Origin: Candidatus Nomurabacteria bacterium RIFCSPLOWO2_12_FULL_46_14 | Lineage (GTDB): Bacteria > Patescibacteriota > Minisyncoccia > Phycocordibacterales > UBA9973 | Length of the DNA stretch: 7,616 nt | Direction: 5' to 3' | Assembly (NCBI GenBank): GCA_001786225.1 | Contig: MFVV01000012.1 | Coordinates: 1 to 7,616, forward strand | Shown here: positions 1-6,162 of the stretch, one piece after another | Layout: each line of letters starts with the position of its first letter | How positions within the stretch are numbered: the first letter of the stretch is position 1 | Position numbers and translations under genes: made by a program | Notes under the pieces: generated by a model | Database searches by the model: none | The model's input: only the letters and a program-made list of their open reading frames with translations | What the model was told of the DNA's origin: nothing

Positions 1-2
1 GT

Positions 3-251
3 AACAATTGCGGCCGGAATTACAAGATTGTCCCCAATGAACTGACTTTCTATCGGGAGATGAAAATCCCGATTCCCCGCAAATGTTTTTTCTGCCGGCA
101 CGAGGCGCGACTTGCCAAAAGAAATCCTTTTAAACTCTGGCATCGAAAATGTATGAAAGAAGGGTGCGTTAATGAATTTGATACTTCCTACGCTCCCAAC
201 CGATCAGAGATAGTCTATTGCGAGCGATGCTATCAGCAAGAAGTTTACTAG
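3..251 (+). CDS. Cysteine-rich zinc-ribbon protein, C-terminal part (partial)
   Basis: This reading frame is open from the left edge, so the start lies outside the window; Met20 of the visible part (position 60) is an internal methionine, not a supported start. The 82 visible residues carry seven cysteines: C3, C28/C31 (CFFC), C50/C55 and C73/C76 (CERC). The spacing suggests two treble-clef or zinc-ribbon units, the first lacking a partner cysteine just upstream. The stretches KLWHRKC, FDTSYAP, EIVYCERC and the C-terminal CYQQEVY match a zinc-ribbon protein type I remember as common in Candidate Phyla Radiation genomes, whose function is unknown to me. The protein is basic and has no membrane segment, so it is probably cytoplasmic and may bind nucleic acid (inference). 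Its TAG stop sits inside a 7-bp inverted repeat. The next gene, mraY, has its own promoter and is probably a separate transcription unit. Confidence 0.8.
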   Translation, partial: NNCGRNYKIVPNELTFYREMKIPIPRKCFFCRHEARLAKRNPFKLWHRKCMKEGCVNEFDTSYAPNRSEIVYCERCYQQEVY

Positions 252-263
252 CCTCTGGCTAGT
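247..263 (+). terminator. Short hairpin at the end of the zinc-ribbon gene (possible weak terminator)
   Basis: ACTAGCC (247-253) and GGCTAGT (257-263) form a perfect 7-bp stem around a 3-nt TCT loop, and the stem includes the TAG stop codon. No run of T follows directly; the nearest is the TTTTT at 281-285. It is therefore not a classical intrinsic terminator. It may stabilise the 3' end of the mRNA or terminate weakly before the mraY promoter. Confidence 0.3.
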
Positions 264-284
264 CTATTAATCCGCCATAATTTT

Positions 285-299
285 TGATACAATCAATCC
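285..299 (+). promoter_or_regulatory. Extended -10 promoter of mraY, predicted leaderless start
   Basis: The bases TG-A-TACAAT (285-293) form an extended -10 element with 5 of 6 matches to TATAAT. Six bases (294-299) separate it from the mraY ATG at 300. Transcription normally starts about 7 nt after the -10 hexamer, which falls on the A of ATG, so the mRNA is predicted to be leaderless. No convincing -35 is visible 16-18 bp upstream and there is no Shine-Dalgarno sequence. The same geometry recurs before gltX and before the 49-aa gene. Confidence 0.65.
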
Positions 300-1358
300 A
301 TGCAGTTGTGGGATGTGGTGAAAATTTTCGCGCCGACAGCCTCGGCTTTCTTTCTGGGGCTTTTTATTACGCCCCTTTGCACTCACTTTTTCTACAAATA
401 CAGAATGTGGAAAGGCCACGGGCGGAATGGCAACGGTCTCTCAGTGGAATTTCAGAAAATACACAACGAATCCGATGAGCTCAAAACTCCTCGGGTGGGC
501 GGCATAATAATCTGGAGTTCAGTCCTGATAACTACCTCCATTTTTTACCTGCTTTCAATTTTTTCACCCTCTCCTTTTTTTATAAAGATGAATTTCTTGA
601 GTCGCGGCCAGACGCTGATACCCTTTTTTACCCTACTTCTCGGCTCGTTTTTAGGTTTGTGGGATGACTTGATTCAGATTTACGGCCACGGCAAATTCGC
701 CCGCGATGACGCCTCCTGGCGCAAGTGGAAGGCCTGCTTGGTCGCCTTGATCGCTCTCTTCATCGGAGTATGGTTTTATTATAAGCTTGAGATGACCGGG
801 ATCCATATTCCTTTCGGCGGAGAGCTTTATCTCGGCGCTCTGATTATTCCCTTTTTTATGTTCACGGCCCTGGCTACTTTCTCCGGTTCGGTAATTGACG
901 GCCTAGACGGTCTCGCCGGGGGAGTTTTGGCTTCTATCTTCGGCGCTTACGCGGTTATCGCTCTCGCCAACAATCAAATTGACCTAGCCGCTTTCGCCGG
1001 AGCGGTGACTGGCGCTATTTTGGCCTTTCTTTGGTTTAACATTCCGCCGGCGCGGTTTTATATGGGGGAGACAGGCATTATCGGACTGACTATTACTCTC
1101 TCCACTCTGGCTTTTTTAACCGACTCCGTTTTTATCCTGCCGGTAGTGGCGATGCCTCTTTTTATCACCTCGTTCTCGGTAATTTTGCAATTTGCTTCCA
1201 AAAAACTGCGCGGCGGTAAAAGGCTGTTCCGACTGGCGCCGATTCATCATCACTTTGAGAGTCTCGGTTGGCCGGCTTACAAGGTGACTATGCGCTTTTG
1301 GATTCTGTCGGTGATATTCGCCATTATCGGCATAATTTTGGCCGTTTTGGGTAAGTAA
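300..1358 (+). CDS. mraY: Phospho-N-acetylmuramoyl-pentapeptide transferase (MraY), divergent motifs
   Basis: MraY transfers phospho-MurNAc-pentapeptide from UDP to undecaprenyl phosphate, making lipid I at the inner face of the membrane. The 352-residue product is close to the usual length and has about ten hydrophobic segments. Visible family motifs are TPRVGG (63-68; usual form TPTMGG), the Asp pair D122-D123 in LGLWDDL, DGLDGLA (200-206) and the diagnostic PIHHHFE (314-320), followed by the conserved RFWI near the C-terminus. HHHFE separates it from WecA/TagO relatives, which carry HLHH. Two departures stand out: the usual NLTDG reads SVIDG (S197 replaces the conserved Asn), and the usual GDVGS/GDTGS reads GETGI (E257 replaces the third catalytic Asp). 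The TPRVGG form is also somewhat TagO-like. ATG at 300 is chosen because it sits 6 nt after an extended -10. ftsW follows after 1 nt, so co-transcription is expected. The family call is firm because of HHHFE and the ftsW-murG context; the effect of the substitutions is unknown. Confidence 0.93.
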   Translation: MQLWDVVKIFAPTASAFFLGLFITPLCTHFFYKYRMWKGHGRNGNGLSVEFQKIHNESDELKTPRVGGIIIWSSVLITTSIFYLLSIFSPSPFFIKMNFLSRGQTLIPFFTLLLGSFLGLWDDLIQIYGHGKFARDDASWRKWKACLVALIALFIGVWFYYKLEMTGIHIPFGGELYLGALIIPFFMFTALATFSGSVIDGLDGLAGGVLASIFGAYAVIALANNQIDLAAFAGAVTGAILAFLWFNIPPARFYMGETGIIGLTITLSTLAFLTDSVFILPVVAMPLFITSFSVILQFASKKLRGGKRLFRLAPIHHHFESLGWPAYKVTMRFWILSVIFAIIGIILAVLGK

Positions 1359-1359
1359 T

Positions 1360-2457
1360 ATGAAAAGCAAGAAAATAAACAAAATATTTCTTTTCACTAT
1401 CTTTTTAATGGTAATCGTCGGTTTGGCGATGTTTGTTTCCGCTTCTTTGGGTATTCTGGCCAAGAGCGCGGACACTTTCCGCGCGGTTTTGAAGAGCCAG
1501 CTGGTGCTGGGCTTAGGCTTGGGCCTGGTTGGCATGTACGCGGCCCTTAAGATAAATTATAAATTCTGGCGCAAATATTCCTTTTTTATTTTTATTATCG
1601 CCCTCCTTGTCACCGCGGCCGTTTTCATCCCCGGAGTCGGGTCCAATCGGGGCACGGGAGCTCTCCGCTGGATTACCCTGGGTTCTTTTTCTTTTCAGCC
1701 GGTGGAGATTTTGAAATTCGGTTTTGTGATTTTCTTCGCCGCCTGGCTGTCTTGGGTCAAAAACCGAGTGCAGAATTTCCGCTTCGGTTTATTGCCCCTG
1801 GTCGCCATGCTTTCTGTCATCGCTCTCCTCCTCTTAAATCAGCCGGACACCAAGAGCTTCATCCTGATTGCGGTTACCGGCCTCTCCATGCTTTTTATTT
1901 CCGGAGTGCCCTTCAAGTATATTTTTACCTTCGGCCTGTTGACTGTTTTTTCTCTAGGTGTTTTCGCCGCCTTTACGCCATATCTCCAGGACAGAATCAA
2001 AACTTTCTTAGACCCGTCTTCCGACCCCCAGGGCGCCTCTTACCAGATTCAGCAGTCTTTAATCGCCTTGGGTTCGGGAGAAATCCTGGGTCGGGGTTAT
2101 GGCCAGAGTATCCAGAAATTCAGTTACTTGCCGGAGCCGCAAGGGGATTCTATCTTCGCGGTGGTGGGGGAGGAATTCGGTTTCGTGGGGGCCGTTGCTC
2201 TTATCTTGTTGTATCTCTTTTTCGCCCTCTTGGGTTTTCGCATCGCCAATAGGGCCCCGGATTTATTCAGTAGACTTTTGGTCTCCGGAATTGTTATACT
2301 GATTACGGCGCAATCGTTTATGCACATTGCTTCCGTGGTCGGAGTCCTGCCTTTGACCGGAGTGCCGTTGCCATTCATGAGCCATGGAGGCACTTCTTAC
2401 ATGATAGACCTGGCGGCCATCGGTATAGTTTTACAAATATCCAAGTTCAGCGCTTAA
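1360..2457 (+). CDS. ftsW: SEDS-family peptidoglycan glycosyltransferase FtsW
   Basis: FtsW is a membrane polymerase that links lipid II units into septal glycan strands together with a class B penicillin-binding protein. The 365-residue product is strongly hydrophobic, with about ten predicted membrane spans, and shows the SEDS landmarks in order: GALRWI (100-105), FQPVEILK (112-119; usually QPSE), NQPD (160-163), YQIQQSLIALGSG (228-240), YLPEPQGDSIFAVVGEE (256-272) and GVPLPFMSHGG (334-344). D263 aligns with the Asp found essential in RodA/FtsW. The usual SYGG reads SHGG (H342), and QPD is followed by TKS instead of LGT. FtsW rather than RodA is inferred from its place between mraY and murG, since sequence alone separates them poorly. 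The ATG lies 1 nt after the mraY stop with no Shine-Dalgarno sequence, so translation may depend on coupling. murG follows after 3 nt. Confidence 0.92.
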   Translation: MKSKKINKIFLFTIFLMVIVGLAMFVSASLGILAKSADTFRAVLKSQLVLGLGLGLVGMYAALKINYKFWRKYSFFIFIIALLVTAAVFIPGVGSNRGTGALRWITLGSFSFQPVEILKFGFVIFFAAWLSWVKNRVQNFRFGLLPLVAMLSVIALLLLNQPDTKSFILIAVTGLSMLFISGVPFKYIFTFGLLTVFSLGVFAAFTPYLQDRIKTFLDPSSDPQGASYQIQQSLIALGSGEILGRGYGQSIQKFSYLPEPQGDSIFAVVGEEFGFVGAVALILLYLFFALLGFRIANRAPDLFSRLLVSGIVILITAQSFMHIASVVGVLPLTGVPLPFMSHGGTSYMIDLAAIGIVLQISKFSA

Positions 2458-2460
2458 TTT

Positions 2461-3591
2461 ATGAAGATAGTTTTTACCGGAGGAGGCACCGGCGGGCATT
2501 TTTATCCCATTATCGCCGTGGCGGAAAAAGTTAATCAAATAATAGACCGGGAGAAAATCCTGGGGTCTAAGCTCTTTTTCGTTTCCTCCGGCCCCTACGA
2601 CCGGGAAGTGCTCTTGGAGCAGGGACTTATTTTTGAGAAGGTCGGCGCCGGCAAACTCCGCACTTATTTTTCCTTCCGTAATTTCTTTGATATTTTCAAG
2701 ATTTTTTTCGGCGCCATAAACGCAATTTACAAAATGTTTTCAATTTATCCGGACGTGGTTTTCGGCAAGGGCGGCTATGCCAGTTTTCCGGCCGTTCTCG
2801 CCGCCCGGCTTCTCCGGATTCCCGTTTTTATCCACGAGTCCGATTCTTCGCCCGGCCGAGTGAATAAGTGGGCCGGCCGTTTCGCCAAAAGGATTGCCGT
2901 TTCCTTCAAAGATGCGGCGGATTATTTCCCGCGGGAGCGAGTGGCCTGGACCGGCCAGCCCATCCGGGCGGAAATAGAACACCCATCGCCCCGCGGCGAG
3001 GCGATTAAATACTTCAAACTGGAGTCCAATATTCCGGTAGTTCTGGTGATTGGCGGTTCCCAGGGCGCGGAACTTGTCAACAACACCGTCTTGGACGCCC
3101 TGCCTCGGCTCCTCCAAAATTATCAAGTGATCCATCAGACGGGGGTCAGAAACTTCAAAATGGTTGCTGGCCGAGCGGAAGTTATACTTTCAGATAATCC
3201 CAACAAATCCCGATACATGCCCATTTCTTTTTTAAATCCTCTAGCCATCAAAATGGCCGCCGGCGCCGCCACGCTCATTATCTCCCGGGCGGGCTCCACT
3301 CTTTTTGAAATAGCCGCCTGGGGCATACCCTCCATTTTGGTGCCTTTCACCGAGTCCCACGGCGGCCACTCCAAGAAAAATGCTTTTACTTACGCCCATG
3401 CTGGGGCTTGCAGTGTGATTGAAGAGGCCAATATGACCGGCAATATCTTGAATTCGGAAATTAACCGCATCGTCGGCGACCAAAAAACATCCGAGCAGAT
3501 GGCCAGGAATGCCAAAGCTTTCCACAAATCCGGCGCGGCGGCAACCATCGCTGAAGAGTTAATCAAGATGGCTTTGAGTCACGAAGCCTGA
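2461..3591 (+). CDS. murG: UDP-GlcNAc:lipid I N-acetylglucosaminyltransferase (MurG)
   Basis: MurG adds GlcNAc to lipid I to make lipid II, the substrate of the neighbouring FtsW. It is a GT-B peripheral membrane enzyme of the inner leaflet. The 376-residue product shows GGTGGH (8-13) at the N-terminal glycine-rich loop, GKGGYASFP (102-110), HESDSSPG (125-132; usual form HEQNAVPG), GGSQGAELVN (198-207) and SRAGSTLFEIAAWGIPSILV (275-294) in the UDP-GlcNAc-binding half. The later DHQxxNA motif reads GHSKKNA (302-308), so the Gln that usually contacts the donor sugar is replaced by S304; the Asn (N307) is kept. Length and domain order are normal. The start is 3 nt after ftsW, without a Shine-Dalgarno sequence, in an apparent mraY-ftsW-murG operon. 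gltX follows after 17 nt but has its own promoter-like element. Confidence 0.95.
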   Translation: MKIVFTGGGTGGHFYPIIAVAEKVNQIIDREKILGSKLFFVSSGPYDREVLLEQGLIFEKVGAGKLRTYFSFRNFFDIFKIFFGAINAIYKMFSIYPDVVFGKGGYASFPAVLAARLLRIPVFIHESDSSPGRVNKWAGRFAKRIAVSFKDAADYFPRERVAWTGQPIRAEIEHPSPRGEAIKYFKLESNIPVVLVIGGSQGAELVNNTVLDALPRLLQNYQVIHQTGVRNFKMVAGRAEVILSDNPNKSRYMPISFLNPLAIKMAAGAATLIISRAGSTLFEIAAWGIPSILVPFTESHGGHSKKNAFTYAHAGACSVIEEANMTGNILNSEINRIVGDQKTSEQMARNAKAFHKSGAAATIAEELIKMALSHEA

Positions 3592-3593
3592 AA

Positions 3594-3608
3594 TGCTAGA
3601 ATGGGATT
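3594..3608 (+). promoter_or_regulatory. Extended -10 promoter of gltX, predicted leaderless start
   Basis: TG-C-TAGAAT (3594-3602) is an extended -10 element with 5 of 6 matches to TATAAT. Six bases (3603-3608) separate it from the gltX ATG at 3609, so the expected transcription start coincides with the start codon. It occupies almost all of the 17-nt gap after murG. There is no Shine-Dalgarno sequence, and no clear -35 was found inside the end of murG. The spacing is identical to the elements before mraY and the 49-aa gene. Confidence 0.6.
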
Positions 3609-4892
3609 ATGACCGAGAAAGTCGTAACCAGATTCGCGCCGAGCCCTACCGGTTTTATGCACGCGGGTTCTGTCCGGACAGCGCTCTATGCTTGGCTCTG
3701 GGCCAAGAAAAATAACGGCACTTTTATCTTGCGGATTGAGGATACGGACAAGGAGAGGGAAGTCTCGGGCTCTGCCCTACACATTATGAAGTCGCTCCAA
3801 TGGCTCGGCCTCAACTGGGACGAAGGCCCATATTTTCAGTCCGAGCGCTTGCCGATTTACAAAAAATGGGGAGAAAAATTAATTAAGACAGGTCACGCTT
3901 ATCCCGACGGCAATGCTTTAAGATTTAAAATACCCGAGAAAAAACGCTACCACTGGCAGGATCTGGTTTACGGCGATCTCTCTGCCGGACCGGAAGCGCT
4001 AGATGATTTTATCTTAATCAAAAGCGACGGCTATCCGACATACAACTTCGCCCACATCGTGGATGATATCGAAATGAGTGTAACTCATGTCATGCGCGGG
4101 GAAGAATTTATTTCTTCCACTCCCAAATTTCTGTCGCTTTACGAAGCGCTCCACATAACGCCGCCCCACTTCGCCACCTTGCCGGTAATCCTCGGCCGGA
4201 ACGGCAAAAAGAAATTAAGCAAACGGGACGGCGCCAAAGACCTCCTGGAGTACCACGAGGAGGGCTATCTGCCGGACGCTTTTATAAATTTCCTAGCGCT
4301 CCTGGGCTGGAATCCCGGGGACGAGCGGGAGATTTTTACCCGGGAAGAGCTTGTCCGAGTATTTGAGCTTGAGAAAATCCAAAAGTCCGGCGCCCGAATG
4401 AGTGAAGATAAATTAAATTGGATAAATAAAGAGCATCTCAAAAAATTACCAAAGGAAGAAATAAAAAAAAATATTTTAGAAAATCTGCCGAAAGATATGC
4501 AAAACCCAAAGCTTGTGCCTGTTATTTTTGAACGGATTTCAAAATGGGGCGATGTCCGGGTCCTAGCCGGGGCAGGGGAGTTAGACTTCTTTTTTAAATC
4601 GCCGGTCTTCCCGAAAGAAAAACTTTTATACAAAGGGATGAGAGCGGAGCAGATTATTACAAATTTAAAAACGGCCATTAGGGTGCTCCAAGAAATTTCG
4701 GAAAGTAATTTTACCACGGAGAAAGTAAAGGAAGCGCTCATGACCCTAGCGGACAAACTTCCCAGTAGGGGAGAACTTCTCCATCCGGTGCGCATGGCTC
4801 TCTCCGGGCTCGACCAGTCTCCAGACCCATTTACCATCGCCGAGATTTTAGGAAAAAATGAAACAATTGAGAGATTACAAAAAGCAATTTAG
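3609..4892 (+). CDS. gltX: Glutamyl-tRNA synthetase (GluRS), shortened
   Basis: This class I aminoacyl-tRNA synthetase charges tRNA with glutamate in the cytoplasm; in bacteria without GlnRS it also mischarges tRNA-Gln. The N-terminal catalytic half begins TRFAPSPTGFMHAGS, where HAGS (18-21) stands in the HIGH position. LRIEDTD (41-47) follows, then SDGYPTYNFAHIVDD (139-153), VMRGEE (161-166) and KKLSKRDGA (201-209) as the KMSKS loop. The helical anticodon-binding half ends with LHPVRMALSG (391-400). The protein is 427 residues against the usual 460-490. Most of the shortfall is one place: TGHAY (94-98) runs almost directly into LRFKIPE (104-110), so the roughly 40-residue segment beginning CYC and containing YDGRC in E. 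coli-type enzymes is absent. No cysteine occurs in the whole protein. GluRS rather than GlnRS is inferred from LSKRDGA and domain order; discrimination of Glu and Gln tRNAs cannot be judged. The 3' end overlaps the M23 gene by 35 nt. Confidence 0.94.
   Translation: MTEKVVTRFAPSPTGFMHAGSVRTALYAWLWAKKNNGTFILRIEDTDKEREVSGSALHIMKSLQWLGLNWDEGPYFQSERLPIYKKWGEKLIKTGHAYPDGNALRFKIPEKKRYHWQDLVYGDLSAGPEALDDFILIKSDGYPTYNFAHIVDDIEMSVTHVMRGEEFISSTPKFLSLYEALHITPPHFATLPVILGRNGKKKLSKRDGAKDLLEYHEEGYLPDAFINFLALLGWNPGDEREIFTREELVRVFELEKIQKSGARMSEDKLNWINKEHLKKLPKEEIKKNILENLPKDMQNPKLVPVIFERISKWGDVRVLAGAGELDFFFKSPVFPKEKLLYKGMRAEQIITNLKTAIRVLQEISESNFTTEKVKEALMTLADKLPSRGELLHPVRMALSGLDQSPDPFTIAEILGKNETIERLQKAI
4850..4857 (+). 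promoter_or_regulatory. Shine-Dalgarno-like site of the M23 peptidase gene, inside gltX
   Basis: AGGA at 4850-4853 lies 4 nt before ATG 4858, inside the gltX coding region. It is the only purine-rich, Shine-Dalgarno-like stretch found before a start codon in this window, and it supports 4858 as the start. The other downstream genes of apparent operons (ftsW, murG and the 105-aa gene) show none. Confidence 0.45.
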
Positions 4893-6147
4893 TTTTTTTT
4901 TAGTCGCGCTTTTTCTCTTGGCGCCTTTTGTTTTTTCTGACGCGCAGACCAAAGAAGAATTAAATACCAAAATAAGGGAAAAGAGCGCCGACATCACCCG
5001 CCTGGAGCAGGAAATAGCCGCTTTTGAAAGGGAGCTCAACAGCCTCTCCCAGGAAAAAAATTCACTCAATAGTTCCATTAAGACTCTGGATATTACCCGC
5101 AAAAAACTGGCGGCGGACATAGCTATTACTCGGGACAAAATAGACCAGACTAATTTAAAAATCCAGACCCTAGGCAAAGACATTAATGTCAAAGAGGGCG
5201 CCATCGCGCTCAACGAGAGTGCCATCGGGGCGGAAATAAGGAGGACAAACGAATTGGAGCAGAACTCCCTGTTGGAAACGATTCTCTCTCCGCGCTCCTT
5301 CTCGGAGGTTTGGGATGATATTGAAGACATGGCTACCGTCTCCCTGCGGATGCGGGACGCCATCCTAGAACTTAGGGAAATAAAAGGAGAACTTGAGGAC
5401 CGGCGGGACGAAACGGTTAAAGCGAAAAATGAACTACTCATCCTCAACGCCAAACTAGCGGACCAAAAAAGGATAGTTGACCAAAACACCGCGGAGAAGA
5501 AAAAACTTCTGGCGGAGACGAAAAACAACGAAGCCAATTATCAAAAACTTTTGCAAGACCGCCTGACCAAGAAGCTGGCTTTTGAAAAAGAGTTAAGAGA
5601 CTACGAATCAGCTCTGCAGTATATCCTGGACCCCGCTAAACTGCCCAGCGCCGGGGTTTTGTCTTGGCCACTGGACTATATTTACGTCACCCAATTTTTC
5701 GGCAAAACTGAAGCCGGCAAGCGCCTCTACGCCTCCGGCACGCATAATGGCGTGGACTTCCGCGCGGCCATGGGTACGCCGATTAAAGCTATGGCAGACG
5801 GGGTAGTAGCGGGCGTAGGGGATACGGATGTACAATGCGCCGGGGTGTCTTTCGGCCGATTCGCCCTACTTAAATTTAACAATGGCCTGGCGGCCACCTA
5901 CGGCCATATGTCGCTGGTTAAGGTTTCTCCTGGCCAAAGTGTGGCTCGGGGCCAAATTATCGGTTATAGCGGCAATACGGGCTATTCTACGGGACCGCAC
6001 TTGCATGTCTCCGTTTATGCCCGGGACGCAGTGGAGCTTAAAACCCTGCCCAGCAAGTCCTGTCCCGGCCGGGTCTTGACCCAGCCCATCTCGGCTGTGA
6101 ACGCCTATTTGGACCCGATGTATTACTTGCCACCCTACCGAAGATAA
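4858..6147 (+). CDS. Secreted coiled-coil M23 (LytM) metallopeptidase, EnvC/PcsB-like architecture
   Basis: The product is predicted to be an exported murein endopeptidase that cuts peptide cross-links, possibly in cell separation. Residues 11-29 form a signal peptide with an S-D-A cleavage site (after A29). Residues about 31-255 are rich in Lys, Glu, Leu and Gln and form a long coiled coil, interrupted at about 137-165 by a hydrophobic segment (LLETILSPRSFSEVWDDI) typical of EnvC/PcsB-type proteins. The C-terminal LytM domain (about 265-425) keeps all key residues: H296 and D300 (HNGVD), H350 (YGH), H381 and H383 (HLH). It should therefore be active, unlike degenerate EnvC. C327 and C402 are the only cysteines and could form a disulfide outside the cell. 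The start overlaps gltX by 35 nt and carries a Shine-Dalgarno-like AGGA. This start supplies the complete signal peptide. Co-transcription with gltX is likely, as no promoter was seen inside gltX. Activation by an FtsEX-type partner is possible but not shown here. Confidence 0.9.
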   Translation: MKQLRDYKKQFSFFLVALFLLAPFVFSDAQTKEELNTKIREKSADITRLEQEIAAFERELNSLSQEKNSLNSSIKTLDITRKKLAADIAITRDKIDQTNLKIQTLGKDINVKEGAIALNESAIGAEIRRTNELEQNSLLETILSPRSFSEVWDDIEDMATVSLRMRDAILELREIKGELEDRRDETVKAKNELLILNAKLADQKRIVDQNTAEKKKLLAETKNNEANYQKLLQDRLTKKLAFEKELRDYESALQYILDPAKLPSAGVLSWPLDYIYVTQFFGKTEAGKRLYASGTHNGVDFRAAMGTPIKAMADGVVAGVGDTDVQCAGVSFGRFALLKFNNGLAATYGHMSLVKVSPGQSVARGQIIGYSGNTGYSTGPHLHVSVYARDAVELKTLPSKSCPGRVLTQPISAVNAYLDPMYYLPPYRR

Positions 6148-6162
6148 TGTTAAAATACAATT
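6148..6162 (+). promoter_or_regulatory. Extended -10 promoter of the 49-aa membrane protein gene, predicted leaderless start
   Basis: TG-T-TAAAAT (6148-6156) is an extended -10 element with 5 of 6 matches to TATAAT. It is followed by exactly six bases (6157-6162) and ATG 6163. It begins directly after the M23 stop codon (TAA 6145-6147). The predicted transcription start is the A of the start codon. This is the third copy of the same arrangement in the window, and it is the main support for the 49-aa gene being real. Confidence 0.6.

Noticed and set aside
284..478. Alternative TTG start and frame overlapping the mraY start
   Set aside because: Lies over the promoter and reads a different frame from MraY; the product has no features.
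1116..1535. Minus-strand open frame spanning the mraY/ftsW junction
   Set aside because: Crosses two firm genes on the opposite strand and shows no domain or start signal.
1752..2252. Plus-strand open frame of 166 codons inside ftsW
   Set aside because: Arg/Pro/Gly-rich shadow in another frame of a clear SEDS gene, with no recognisable motif.
2285..2300. TGTTATACT inside ftsW as a further promoter
   Set aside because: It resembles an extended -10, but no start codon follows at the expected distance and it lies within coding sequence.
4265..4837. Minus-strand open frame of 190 codons opposite gltX
   Set aside because: Low-complexity Ser/Phe/Arg product, no motif, and lies fully inside a well-supported synthetase gene.
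4875..5537. Minus-strand open frame of 220 codons opposite the M23 coiled coil
   Set aside because: Its Ser/Phe/Leu-rich product is what the antisense of Lys/Glu-rich coiled-coil codons gives. No start signal was seen and the plus-strand gene is certain.
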